Below, piece by piece: positions 50,569-60,116 of a stretch of 64,000 nt of DNA. The stretch is from contig NZ_JBHSCZ010000001.1 in the NCBI RefSeq assembly GCF_042651465.1, positions 496,001-560,000 on the forward strand. Direction: 5' to 3'. Origin of the DNA: Ferruginibacter yonginensis (lineage in GTDB: Bacteria; Bacteroidota; Bacteroidia; Chitinophagales; Chitinophagaceae). The notes under the pieces are model-generated. The model searched no databases. It saw nothing but the letters and a program-made list of their open reading frames with translations, and was not told the DNA's origin. Numbering within the stretch: the stretch's first letter is position 1; the number at the start of each line of letters is the position of its first letter. Both the position numbers and the translations under genes were made by a program.

Positions 50569-51307
50569 TTTCTTTCAAATAATTTAAAAACATTTTAAAA
50601 CCTTTACGTTTTTCATCATCCAACTTATAATCAATATTTACAGTATAGTATTCCATTAAATCGTAATGTTCATAAGGGTTTTGAGCAATAATTTCTGCTA
50701 GATGTTGAAAACCTTCACCTGTTACTTCATTGAACTTTTCAATAAATGCCTGTGGTAATTGTTTATTAGCGATCCATGCGGCAAAAACAAAAGGCAAGCC
50801 CGTCATAGCTTTCCATGCGGTACCTAAATCATATATGTATTTATTTTTTTTACGTTGTATAAATGCCCTATCACCAATAACCAAACCAGCTGTAGTGCCT
50901 TTTATATTTGCTTCGTAACCTGTTTTACTTTCAATGAGTTCAGGTGAAATTTTCCAATAATTATTCAACAAAACTTTTAACAATCCAACTGAACTTCTAC
51001 TTTGATAGTCTAATAATATATGTGAAATAGCTTCTAAAGGTACATCACTAAACAAGCAAACACTGGCTACATTTTGTTGTGTGCCAATGCAATAATCAGT
51101 GATAATGTGGTATTCATTTAAAAATGGAATAATAGCAACGGGTACCAAACTAATATCAACCTCATTATTTACCAACATTGATGCAATTTTAGCAGGATAA
51201 TCTGTAACCAATTCTACTGAGTCAACCATCCCACCTTTTTCAAAACCATATATCAATGGTTTGGTGTTTAAATAACTTACTGCTGCAACCCTTATTTTTC
51301 TGTCCAA
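50561..51307 (-). CDS. mqnA: Chorismate dehydratase, menaquinone synthesis
   Basis: MqnA/MqnD family enzyme of the futalosine route to menaquinone. The first strand RVAAVSYLNTKPLIYGF is the hallmark. PVAIIPFLNEYH, LLDYQSRSSVGLL and TAGLVIGDRAFIQR follow. The fold is that of periplasmic binding proteins and the reaction is dehydration of chorismate (MqnA) or cleavage of cyclic de-hypoxanthine futalosine (MqnD); MqnA fits the first strand better. I start at TTG 51307, giving 248 residues. The ATG at 51361 would overlap purB and contain the promoter box at 51329-51336. Confidence 0.88.
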   Translation of the reverse strand: MDRKIRVAAVSYLNTKPLIYGFEKGGMVDSVELVTDYPAKIASMLVNNEVDISLVPVAIIPFLNEYHIITDYCIGTQQNVASVCLFSDVPLEAISHILLDYQSRSSVGLLKVLLNNYWKISPELIESKTGYEANIKGTTAGLVIGDRAFIQRKKNKYIYDLGTAWKAMTGLPFVFAAWIANKQLPQAFIEKFNEVTGEGFQHLAEIIAQNPYEHYDLMEYYTVNIDYKLDDEKRKGFKMFLNYLKEII

Positions 51308-51328
51308 CTCGTTTCGTTTAATTTTACA

Positions 51329-51336
51329 CAAAATTA
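51329..51336 (-). promoter_or_regulatory. Promoter -7 box of mqnA
   Basis: On the minus strand, TAATTTTG is an exact TAnnTTTG box 21 nt before the TTG at 51307. Its position inside the ATG-51361 reading frame supports the shorter protein. Confidence 0.5.
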
Positions 51337-51355
51337 CTTCAAACCAAATTGATTT

Positions 51356-52693
51356 ATGCAACTTTCACCACTCACTGCTATTTCACCCATTGATGGCAGG
51401 TATAATAGAACCACCCAACAATTAGCCGATTATTTTTCTGAATATGCACTCATTAAATACCGATTAAAAGTTGAAGTAGCATACCTTATTGCATTGAGTG
51501 AAAAACGTTTTTTTAAACTTGATATAAAAACAAAAAAAGCGTTGCGTTTGTTGGTTGATAACTTTACTGAAAGCGATGCTTTACAAATTAAACAAACAGA
51601 AGCTATTACCAACCACGATGTTAAAGCCGTTGAATATTTTTTGAAAGAAAAATTAACAGCATTAGGTGTTACAGATATTACTGAGTGGATTCATTTTGGT
51701 TTAACCTCACAAGATATCAATAACACCGCAATACCTATGTTGTGGAAAGATGCTGTAGAATTTGAATACCTTCCACAACTCATAAACTTACAACAACACT
51801 TATACCTACTAGCGCAACAATGGAAAACGGTTCCAATGCTGGCTCGTACACACGGACAAGCTGCATCACCAGTAATGCTTGGCAAAGAAATAATGGTGTT
51901 TGTTGACCGATTAGAAAATCAAATACAACTTTTTAGTTACATACCTTTTACAGGTAAATTTGGTGGTGCTACTGGTAACTTTAACGCACACCATGTTGCT
52001 TTTCCTCAAACGAATTGGAAAAAATTTGCTGATCAATTTTTAGAAGATAAACTTGGTTTACAACGCCAACAATACACCACACAAATTGAACAGTACGACA
52101 CATTAGCCGCTCACTTCGATGCTATAAAACGCATCAACAACATCCTTATTGATTTGTGTAGAGATGTATGGAGCTACATTAGTGTTGATTATTTTAAACA
52201 ACAAACCAAAAAAGGTGAAATTGGTAGCAGTGCCATGCCACACAAAGTAAACCCCATAGATTTTGAAAATGCAGAAGGCAATTTAGGTATGGCAAATGCA
52301 ATACTAGAGCATCTTTCAGCCAAATTACCCATCAGTCGTTTGCAGAGAGATTTAACAGATAGTACCGTACTCAGAAACATTGGTGTACCAATGGCTCATA
52401 TTGCTATATCATTTAAATCAATAGAAAAAGGTTTAGGTAAATTAATTTTGAATGAACCAAAATTGAAAGCCGATTTAGATAACAATTGGGCCGTTGTAGC
52501 TGAAGCCATACAAACCATTTTACGAAGAGAAAATTATCCTAAACCTTATGAGGCATTAAAGGATTTAACAAGAGGTAAAAATGCTATTGATAAAGCCACT
52601 ATACATGCTTTTATACAAACCCTCCATATACCTGCTAAAATTAAAAAAGAACTAAAAAGTATAACGCCACATAATTACACAGGAGTTAAATAA
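51356..52693 (+). CDS. purB: Adenylosuccinate lyase
   Basis: Cleaves adenylosuccinate and SAICAR in purine synthesis. The 445-residue protein of the fumarase/aspartase superfamily shows SPIDGRY at the N-terminus, TSQDINNTA, RTHGQAASPVMLGKE, and the flexible signature loop GSSAMPHKVNPIDFEN with the catalytic Ser. It is closest to the E. coli-type PurB. Its ATG lies near the mqnA promoter region on the opposite strand. A strong terminator follows the stop. Confidence 0.97.
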   Translation: MQLSPLTAISPIDGRYNRTTQQLADYFSEYALIKYRLKVEVAYLIALSEKRFFKLDIKTKKALRLLVDNFTESDALQIKQTEAITNHDVKAVEYFLKEKLTALGVTDITEWIHFGLTSQDINNTAIPMLWKDAVEFEYLPQLINLQQHLYLLAQQWKTVPMLARTHGQAASPVMLGKEIMVFVDRLENQIQLFSYIPFTGKFGGATGNFNAHHVAFPQTNWKKFADQFLEDKLGLQRQQYTTQIEQYDTLAAHFDAIKRINNILIDLCRDVWSYISVDYFKQQTKKGEIGSSAMPHKVNPIDFENAEGNLGMANAILEHLSAKLPISRLQRDLTDSTVLRNIGVPMAHIAISFKSIEKGLGKLILNEPKLKADLDNNWAVVAEAIQTILRRENYPKPYEALKDLTRGKNAIDKATIHAFIQTLHIPAKIKKELKSITPHNYTGVK

Positions 52694-52718
52694 AAAAGGA
52701 GCAAATGCTCCTTTTTTA
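52693..52718 (+). terminator. Terminator of purB
   Basis: GGAGCA (52698-52703) and TGCTCC (52706-52711) form a 6-bp stem, followed by T6. Confidence 0.88.
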
Positions 52719-52825
52719 TTTAAAACAATGCTATCATTATCTACATTACTCAAATTAAAAACCTAATTGATACAAAGTAGATTATTCTTTTTTTATTATC
52801 AATATTAAATAATATAATAATTATG

Positions 52826-52833
52826 TATTTTTG
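52826..52833 (+). promoter_or_regulatory. Promoter -7 box of the CHU_C protein gene
   Basis: TATTTTTG is an exact TAnnTTTG box 19 nt before the ATG at 52853. No strong -33 is seen upstream, where the sequence is A/T-rich. Confidence 0.55.
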
Positions 52834-52852
52834 AGTATTCGAAAAGTACGTT

Positions 52853-55800
52853 ATGAAAATTATAAAATTTCTAAGCACCCTTGTGTGGCTTTTATTGTCT
52901 ATTAATGCTTCCTCTCAAAATTGTAATAACTGGCTAAAAACGCAAAATTCAGGATCGGGTGTTAAAATCGGCGATTTAGATATTACTGGTGATAAAATTA
53001 CTGTAGAAGCTAGTTTTAATAGAACTGTACCGTCTTCACTTGGGTACCAATATGCAGGTGATTTAGTTTCAAAACATACTGATCCTAATAATGTTAATTA
53101 TCTTTTAAGACCCAATCATGCTGAGATAACTACATCAAATGGATTTTTCGCAACTCCACAAATTTGTGATATTCTTTTGAATAAAACTTACCATGCAGCA
53201 TTAGTTTACGATGGTAGCACATTAAAGTTTTACAGAAATGGTTTTTTAATGAGCCAAGTAAATGCTACCGGAAACCTAATACAGAATGATTTAATTACAA
53301 CAATTGGAGATTACGCCTCACCTCCATTTGGCCCACCCACAGATTTTAAAGGATATATTAATGAAGTTAGAATTTGGAATGTAGCTCGTACACAAGCTGA
53401 AATACGAGCATTTATTAACACTCCGCTACCTAACCCAATAACACAAGTAGGTTTAAAAGGTTATTATACTTTTGATAATCTTTTAAATAAACAAGGCAAT
53501 CCGCTGTTTAATGGTACACTAACTGGAAGTGCAACTATAAACAATTCGAATCCAAATTGTAATTTAATTATTGATTCATGTAATCAGCTTGTTAATAATG
53601 TCACTAATATTGGAAACATAATCAATTTATATACTCCAGTATTAGGCTTTGTTCCATGTTCAAATAAAATTACAGTATCCGATGCAACAGGATACAATGT
53701 GGGAGATACTGTATTACTAATACAAATGAAAGGTGCAATAATTGATAGTACCAACACACCTTCTTTTGGTACAATTACTGATTACAAAAATGCAGGAAAC
53801 TACGAATTTAATTACGTTAAGAGCAAAAGCGGTAATGTAATTGAACTTAAAAATGTTCTATTAAGACAGTACGACATCCCTGTTGGTAAAGTGCAATTAA
53901 TAAGAGTTCCATATTATAATGATGCAACGGTAACAGCCCCTTTAACATGCTTACCATGGGATGGTGAAAAAGGTGGTGTATTAGTATTTAATGTTAATAA
54001 TACGCTTACTTTAAATCAAAATATAGACGTTAGTGGGAAAGGTTTTAGAGGAGGTATAGGTTATAATACAAACTCACCTGTATTAAATTGTAATTTGAAT
54101 GATTTTAGCTACCCTTCCAATAATCAATTTTCTGGTTTAAAAGGAGAAAGTATTGCTGAAATTTCATCTAATAAAGTTAGAGGAAAAGGTAAAATAGCCA
54201 ACGGTGGCGGCGGCGGCCTAGGTCATAACAGTGGCGGTGGAGGTGGTAGTAACGGAGGTACAGGAGGATTTGGTGGTTACCAATTAAATAATTGTGGTAA
54301 TGCCCCATTTGATAACAGAGGCATTGGTGGTGGTAGCATAAATACTAATGCGATAATTAATAAAATATTTTTAGGTGGTGGCGGTGGTGCAGGACAAGCT
54401 GACAACCCTGGTAATATTCCTCCAGGTGGTGGAAATGGAGGAGGAATTATAATAATATCTTGTGATAAAATTTTGACAAATTCTAATAATATCATATCGA
54501 ATGGTTTAACTGGGGTTGAATGCTTACAAAGTGTTGGATCTGACTGCCATGACGGAATGGGAGGAGGTGGTGCTGGTGGTACAGTTTTGTTAACAGTAAA
54601 TACTTTTCTTGATAATATTACAATAATTAAAAATGGCGGTAAAGGGGCAAGTGTTACAAATACTTCAGCTATAGCTGGTAAAATTGGACCAGGCGGAGGT
54701 GGTTCTGGTGGGAATTTTTTTATTAATAAACCAACTTTACCCTCTCAAGTAACTTCATTAAACCTTGGTGCTCAAAATGGAACACTTGCGTTAGATAATA
54801 ATTCAAATTGGGGTGCTACTCCTGGTAGTAACGGAAATAATTATTTTAACCTTTCAGTACCAATTTCTAACTTACCTTTTAAACCAAATATAGATTCTGT
54901 AAGGTTTAATTATGTTGTTAATTGTAACAATCAAGTCCATTTTACTGCATTAACATACGTTAATACAACACCAATTAGTACGTATCAATGGTCTTTAGGC
55001 GATGGATATGTAACAGGGGGGCCAGCATTTATTTCATATTTATATTCTAATGCCGGTGTATATGATGTAAAATTAGTTGTTACTGATATGAATGGCTGTA
55101 AAGACAGTATAATTAGAACAATTAATGTGAACGGCTTCACTGCAAATGCAGGTAATGATGTTTCAATTTGTACTTCATTTAATAATTATCAATTAAATGC
55201 ATCAACAACGAATACAACAAATAATCAAATAGTTTGGTCTCCTGCTGCGAATCTTAATAATCCAAACATTCTAAATCCATTAGTAACAAGTGATACCTCT
55301 TTGGTTTTGTATTTAGAAGTAACAAATGCCGCTGGTGGTTGTGTAGCAAGAGATACCATTAATTTAACAATAAATACAACACCTATTATTCAAACAATAA
55401 ATAATACTTCAATTTGTAAAGGTGATAATATCATTTTAACAACTACACCCAATTTAAGTAATTACCATTGGTCCCCTGGTCAATTTTTAAATGATTCTAC
55501 AATTGCTTCACCCGTTTTTTCTGATACTTTATCGCACACTTTTATAGTGAGTTCCTCTAATGGTAATTGTGTTGGAAAAGATACAGTCACGATTAACGTA
55601 TTACCTAACCCCATTATAAATACAATTAATGACACCACCATTTGTAACAACAATAGTATTCAATTAACAACAACAGGAGCATTAAACTATAGTTGGAGTC
55701 CTAATACAAACTTAAATAACTATTATACTAGTAACCCAATTTTTTCAGGAAACGACAGTATTACTTACTACGTTACAGGCATCGATTTAAATGGGTGTAA

Positions 55801-56581
55801 ATCAAAAGATAGTGTTAGAATAAAAGTTAATAAAATCAATAATTTAAACCAGCCGCCCAATATTAATTTCTGTGCAAATCAACCAGTTCAACTATTAGGA
55901 AACAACGGTCCAAATCTTACATATTCATGGGCACCTGCAAATGTGCTAAATAATGCGAATATTGAAAATCCAGTAGCAATTATCAATAATACACAGGTAT
56001 TTAATGTTACTGTTACTGATAATGTGTGTAATTACAATCAAAATTTTATTGTTAATGCAATTAAGTATCCAACCACAAACTTATCAGTGAAAAAATCGAA
56101 TGACATTACTTGTGGTTTAAGCTCTGCTAACTTAGTAGCTACAGGTGGCGTAACTTATTTATGGAACAATGATCCAACTATTAATAATGTAACTATTGCA
56201 AATCCAACAGTTTCGCCAACTACTACAACAATTTATACGGTTAGCGCAACAGATATAAACGGCTGTAATTCAAAAGCAACCATAAGTGTTACGGTTGATT
56301 TAAATAGTAATCAATATGCATTGCCTAATACCTTTACACCCAATGGTGATCGTTTAAATGATTGCTTTGGAATCAAAAATTGGGGTAACGCTTTAGGTGT
56401 TAAATTTATTATTTATAACAGATGGGGCGAAAAAGTTTTTGAAACAAACAATACTGCACAATGCTGGGACGGAAAGTTTAAAGGACAACCAGCTGAGCCT
56501 GGCACTTATGTTTATTTTGTGAAAGCCAATACGAACTGTGGTTCAATAGAGAAAAAAGGAAATGTGATTTTAATAAGATAA
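52853..56581 (+). CDS. Large secreted LamG/PKD protein with gliding-type sorting domain
   Basis: A 1242-residue surface or secreted protein. Order: signal peptide (1-22, SSQN), LamG/concanavalin-like domain (about 25-215; EVRIWNVARTQAEIRAF), a middle domain (about 240-430), a glycine-rich region (about 448-622, several runs of four or five Gly), a PKD domain (about 702-760; YQWSLGDGYVTGG and VTDMNGC), and about five Ig/PKD-like repeats, each with an SPAANLNNPNILNP-like line (about 765-1150). The C-terminal domain (about 1158-1242) reads LPNTFTPNGDRLNDCFGI, IYNRWGEKVFET and DGKFKGQPAEPGTYVYFVK. This is the gliding-motility-associated CHU_C sorting signal (type IX secretion, type B). It is a likely adhesin. 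Confidence 0.95.
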   Translation: MKIIKFLSTLVWLLLSINASSQNCNNWLKTQNSGSGVKIGDLDITGDKITVEASFNRTVPSSLGYQYAGDLVSKHTDPNNVNYLLRPNHAEITTSNGFFATPQICDILLNKTYHAALVYDGSTLKFYRNGFLMSQVNATGNLIQNDLITTIGDYASPPFGPPTDFKGYINEVRIWNVARTQAEIRAFINTPLPNPITQVGLKGYYTFDNLLNKQGNPLFNGTLTGSATINNSNPNCNLIIDSCNQLVNNVTNIGNIINLYTPVLGFVPCSNKITVSDATGYNVGDTVLLIQMKGAIIDSTNTPSFGTITDYKNAGNYEFNYVKSKSGNVIELKNVLLRQYDIPVGKVQLIRVPYYNDATVTAPLTCLPWDGEKGGVLVFNVNNTLTLNQNIDVSGKGFRGGIGYNTNSPVLNCNLNDFSYPSNNQFSGLKGESIAEISSNKVRGKGKIANGGGGGLGHNSGGGGGSNGGTGGFGGYQLNNCGNAPFDNRGIGGGSINTNAIINKIFLGGGGGAGQADNPGNIPPGGGNGGGIIIISCDKILTNSNNIISNGLTGVECLQSVGSDCHDGMGGGGAGGTVLLTVNTFLDNITIIKNGGKGASVTNTSAIAGKIGPGGGGSGGNFFINKPTLPSQVTSLNLGAQNGTLALDNNSNWGATPGSNGNNYFNLSVPISNLPFKPNIDSVRFNYVVNCNNQVHFTALTYVNTTPISTYQWSLGDGYVTGGPAFISYLYSNAGVYDVKLVVTDMNGCKDSIIRTINVNGFTANAGNDVSICTSFNNYQLNASTTNTTNNQIVWSPAANLNNPNILNPLVTSDTSLVLYLEVTNAAGGCVARDTINLTINTTPIIQTINNTSICKGDNIILTTTPNLSNYHWSPGQFLNDSTIASPVFSDTLSHTFIVSSSNGNCVGKDTVTINVLPNPIINTINDTTICNNNSIQLTTTGALNYSWSPNTNLNNYYTSNPIFSGNDSITYYVTGIDLNGCKSKDSVRIKVNKINNLNQPPNINFCANQPVQLLGNNGPNLTYSWAPANVLNNANIENPVAIINNTQVFNVTVTDNVCNYNQNFIVNAIKYPTTNLSVKKSNDITCGLSSANLVATGGVTYLWNNDPTINNVTIANPTVSPTTTTIYTVSATDINGCNSKATISVTVDLNSNQYALPNTFTPNGDRLNDCFGIKNWGNALGVKFIIYNRWGEKVFETNNTAQCWDGKFKGQPAEPGTYVYFVKANTNCGSIEKKGNVILIR

Positions 56582-56606
56582 AGTTTATAAATAACAAATA
56601 GCAGAA

Positions 56607-58274
56607 ATGAGAATATTTTTTGTTTTACTTTTTTTCAGCAATCCTTTATTTAGTTTTTCCCAAATTTCAACAACTAAAGGATTGATTGCTTATTATCCAT
56701 TTAACGGAAACGCTAAAGATGAAACTGGTAATAATAACAATGCTGTTTTTAATAATGCTACACTTACTTCTGATAAAAATGGAAACGCAAAAAGTGCTTA
56801 TTCTTTTAATGGAAAAAATCAATATATAAGAATTAATAATTCTTCCTCTCTAAAAAATATGACAACTCAAATTACCATTAGTTGTAATGTAAAAGTAAAT
56901 GGTTTTTACAAAGGAAAATGTCATTGGAATAGAATAATAAATAAAGGTTCAGATTATGCCTCTGGCAATTATTGGTTAGGCTTTTGTGACGATGCATTTT
57001 CAAAAAGTGCCTGTGTAGAAAATATTCCTGACGAAACACATCAGACTTTCCATGGCAGTTCGTTTTTTGAAGATTGGGGAAGTGGTAAAGCAAACGCTTT
57101 CGTTAAAACCGGAATATGGTACACTGTTACTTATACATGTGATGGGATATATAATAAGTTATATGTAGATTGTCAGTTAATAGATTCATGGAAGGCAACA
57201 ACAAATGGTGTAATAAATAATGAAGACTTATTTTTTGGAAAGTTAGATAACCCCCAATACCCTTATTGGTTTAACGGTGTTTTAGATGATGTAAGAATTT
57301 ACAATCGTGCCTTGTCGAGCAACGAAATATTAGAATTATGCGAAAAGAACGAAACTAAAAATACCATACCTGATGCCTTTGCAGAAATTAGTTACAGCAT
57401 AGAGAAATGTAATAAAATAAATGTTGAACTAGCCAATGCGGTACAAATTAAATCTGTGAAATGGCAAATTGATAATCTCTATAACAGTACCAAAGAAAAA
57501 TTTAGTTATACATTTAAAAAAGAAGGATCGTATACAATCAAGCTCACCTATACTGGTAATAATGGAATAATAAATACTATATCAAAAGAAATTATCATCA
57601 CGAAACCAACAGCTGATTTCACCATTAAAAATACTTCGGAAAATAAATACAGCTTTAAAACAATTTCTAAGGAAAAAGCAAATCTTCTTTGGAATTTTGG
57701 TGATGGTACTGTAGAAAAAAATTCAAAAAATATTTCACACACCTACTTAAACAGCGGCTCTTATACGGTAAGCCTAATAGCTATTGATAAAAATGGATGT
57801 AGCGATACTACTATTCAAAATATTACAATAGCACCACTTATTGCCAATAAAAATATTGAGTTAAATGGGGATAACGGAAATATACAAGCAATTAAAAGTA
57901 ATGATGTAAAAGCACTAGATTTCTTACCAGAAAAAAGAATGAATACCTTTATTCAGCAAATAGAAGTACTGAATGATTCAATAGAAATTTCATTTTATGA
58001 CAATGGTACAATTGATGGCGATTCCATTACAGTTCAATTTAACAACAAAATAATTACACAGCATTTATTACTTACAGCTACAGGTAAAAGTTTTTATATA
58101 AAAATAGATCCTGCACCTGCTACCAATGAGCTCATTATGTTTGCTGAAAACCTTGGCTCTATTCCACCTAATACTGCTTTAATGATTATTTACGACGGCA
58201 AAAAACGACATGAAATTAATATTAAAAGCAGCAAAACAAATAACGGCATGGTCTCCTTTGTTTTGAAGAAATAG
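56607..58274 (+). CDS. Secreted LamG/PKD protein without a sorting domain
   Basis: A 555-residue protein: signal peptide (1-19), LamG-like domain (about 25-245; GLIAYYPFNGNAKDETGNNN and DDVRIYNRALSSNEI), an Ig-like stretch (about 250-330), a PKD domain (about 333-405; WNFGDGTVEKNSKNISHTYLNSGSYTVSL), and a distinct C-terminal domain (about 445-555; ISFYDNGTIDGDSITVQFN and AENLGSIPPNTALMIIYDG). That last domain occurs at the ends of various Bacteroidota surface proteins and I know no function for it. There is no CHU_C or type A sorting signal. It lies 25 nt behind the CHU_C gene and is probably co-transcribed, suggesting a joint role. Confidence 0.88.
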   Translation: MRIFFVLLFFSNPLFSFSQISTTKGLIAYYPFNGNAKDETGNNNNAVFNNATLTSDKNGNAKSAYSFNGKNQYIRINNSSSLKNMTTQITISCNVKVNGFYKGKCHWNRIINKGSDYASGNYWLGFCDDAFSKSACVENIPDETHQTFHGSSFFEDWGSGKANAFVKTGIWYTVTYTCDGIYNKLYVDCQLIDSWKATTNGVINNEDLFFGKLDNPQYPYWFNGVLDDVRIYNRALSSNEILELCEKNETKNTIPDAFAEISYSIEKCNKINVELANAVQIKSVKWQIDNLYNSTKEKFSYTFKKEGSYTIKLTYTGNNGIINTISKEIIITKPTADFTIKNTSENKYSFKTISKEKANLLWNFGDGTVEKNSKNISHTYLNSGSYTVSLIAIDKNGCSDTTIQNITIAPLIANKNIELNGDNGNIQAIKSNDVKALDFLPEKRMNTFIQQIEVLNDSIEISFYDNGTIDGDSITVQFNNKIITQHLLLTATGKSFYIKIDPAPATNELIMFAENLGSIPPNTALMIIYDGKKRHEINIKSSKTNNGMVSFVLKK

Positions 58275-58396
58275 ATTCTTATTAGAAGCTTTACTTTCGT
58301 TTTCTAAGATTTATTATATCGAAAGTGAATTATAAAATTACATAAAACACTTAGGAATAAAACGTGGCATATTTGTAAAACTTCGTAATTAATTCT

Positions 58397-59986
58397 TTAA
58401 ACCTTATTTATTTCACTCGTAAAATGAAATTTAATATCGGGGTTATTGGTGATTTCAGTATTTAAAAACCATTCACTTTGTGCCAAGTATACCAAGTGCC
58501 CATCTTTATCTTCTGCAATGTTGGCTTGTTTGTATTTAGTAAAATCCTCTAACTTTTTAGGGTTATCACTAGTTATCCAACATGCTTTGTAAAACGGCAT
58601 GCTGTTCATTTGTACAGAGGCACCATACTCTTGCAATAAACGGTATTGAATTACTTCAAACTGTAACTCACCAACACAACCAATAATTTTTTTATTGCCA
58701 CCAAACTGTGTAAACAATTGGGCTACTCCTTCATCGGTTAACTGATTCAACCCTTTTTCTAATTGTTTTGTTTTTAAAGGATCTTTATTAACAACCTCTT
58801 TAAAAATTTCTGGTGAAAAACTCGGTATACCTGTAAAAAAGAACGATTCGCCTTCAGTTAACGTATCGCCAATTTTAAAATTACCTGTATCAAACAAGCC
58901 AACCACATCACCCGGAAAAGCTTCTTCAATCACATCTTTTTGTCGAGCTAAAAAACTATATGGGTTATTAAATCGAATATCTTTTTCTAAGCGAACATGC
59001 TTGTAATAAGTACTTCGTGAAAACTTTCCACTACATACCCTTAAAAAGGCAATACGGTCTCTATGTTTCGGATCTAAGTTGGCATGTATTTTAAAGATAA
59101 AGCCACTAAACTTGTCTTCACTTGGTAAAATATCTCTTGTAGTGGTGTGCCTTGGCCTTGGTGTTGGGGCAATTCTAATAAAAGTATCCAACATCTCTTT
59201 TACACCAAAATTATTAACAGCACTACCAAAAAACACTGGCGCTGTATTTCCTGATAAATAATCAGCTTCATTTAAAGCTCCATACACCCCATCAATTAAT
59301 TCTACGTCTTCTCTCAATGTATCAGCATCTCTCTCTCCTATTTTAGCGTTTAAAATAGGGTCGTTTAAGTCGCTAATTTTTACAACATCTTCATCATTTG
59401 CTTTGGTACCTGCGGTAAACAACACCAAACTTTTTTCATGCAAATCGTATACGCCTTTAAAATCTTTACCACTATTAATGGGCACCGTCATGGGGTGCAA
59501 CTGTATTTTTAATTCGTTTTCAATTTCTTCTAACAAATCAAACCTGTTTTTACCATCACGATCCATTTTATTGATAAAAACAATCACTGGCGTTTTACGC
59601 ATGGCAATTACTTCCATTAAGCGCCTTGTTTGTGGTTCTACCCCATTTACTGAATCAATTACCAAAACCACACTATCTACCGCCGTCAACGTTCTAAAGG
59701 TATCTTCAGCAAAATCTTTATGCCCAGGCGTATCAAGTAAGTTAATCAAATGCCCATCGTACTCAAACGTCATTACACTGGTAGCCACCGAAATACCACG
59801 TTGGCGTTCAATTTCCATAAAATCTGATGTTGCATGCTTTTTTATTTTATTACTTTTTACGGCACCTGCTGTTTGTATAGCACCACCAAAAAGTAAAAAC
59901 TTTTCAGTCAAAGTAGTTTTACCAGCATCGGGATGCGATATAATGGCAAAAGTTTTACGTTTCTCTATTTCTGATATGTATTTCAT
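58397..59986 (-). CDS. prfC: Peptide chain release factor 3
   Basis: A translational GTPase that recycles RF1 and RF2 after termination. The 529-residue protein shows the G1 loop SHPDAGKTTLTEKFLL, switch II LLDTPGHKDFAEDTFR, the G4 motif NKMDRD, and the RF3 blocks DLHEKSLVLF and VGELQFEVIQYRL. I start at ATG 59986 (MKYISEIEKRK), matching E. coli RF3. The ATG at 60025 adds 13 residues and contains the promoter box at 59995-60002. The 122 nt downstream of its stop (58275-58396) hold no clear terminator. Confidence 0.96.
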   Translation of the reverse strand: MKYISEIEKRKTFAIISHPDAGKTTLTEKFLLFGGAIQTAGAVKSNKIKKHATSDFMEIERQRGISVATSVMTFEYDGHLINLLDTPGHKDFAEDTFRTLTAVDSVVLVIDSVNGVEPQTRRLMEVIAMRKTPVIVFINKMDRDGKNRFDLLEEIENELKIQLHPMTVPINSGKDFKGVYDLHEKSLVLFTAGTKANDEDVVKISDLNDPILNAKIGERDADTLREDVELIDGVYGALNEADYLSGNTAPVFFGSAVNNFGVKEMLDTFIRIAPTPRPRHTTTRDILPSEDKFSGFIFKIHANLDPKHRDRIAFLRVCSGKFSRSTYYKHVRLEKDIRFNNPYSFLARQKDVIEEAFPGDVVGLFDTGNFKIGDTLTEGESFFFTGIPSFSPEIFKEVVNKDPLKTKQLEKGLNQLTDEGVAQLFTQFGGNKKIIGCVGELQFEVIQYRLLQEYGASVQMNSMPFYKACWITSDNPKKLEDFTKYKQANIAEDKDGHLVYLAQSEWFLNTEITNNPDIKFHFTSEINKV

Positions 59987-59994
59987 GGCGGCTG

Positions 59995-60002
59995 CAAAAG
60001 TA
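59995..60002 (-). promoter_or_regulatory. Promoter -7 box of prfC
   Basis: On the minus strand, TACTTTTG is an exact TAnnTTTG box 8 nt before the prfC ATG at 59986. It lies within the longer reading frame and so supports the chosen start. Confidence 0.5.
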
Positions 60003-60104
60003 ATTTTTTTAATTGAAGCCATCAAGGTTGATGTTGAATTGTATTAAAATAAAATCCAACTTACCATCCAACCAATTTTATACAGCAAAAATGTTTTGTA
60101 TCAT

Positions 60105-60112
60105 TAACTTTG
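60105..60112 (+). promoter_or_regulatory. Promoter -7 box of the ABC permease gene
   Basis: TAACTTTG is an exact TAnnTTTG box ending 4 nt before the ATG at 60117, so transcription would begin at or next to the start codon. Confidence 0.5.
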
Positions 60113-60116
60113 GTTT

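Noticed and set aside
54190..54720. Glycine-rich coding repeats as a CRISPR or tandem DNA repeat
   Set aside because: The runs are GGN codon repeats within one protein frame, without a constant DNA unit or spacer.
58275..58396. ACTTTCG/CGAAAGT inverted repeat after the LamG/PKD gene as a terminator
   Set aside because: The 7-bp stem has a loop of about 20 nt and no T-run on either strand.
59403..60047. 214-codon + strand ORF
   Set aside because: It is the antisense shadow of prfC, whose GTPase motifs are intact; the shadow has no recognisable motif.
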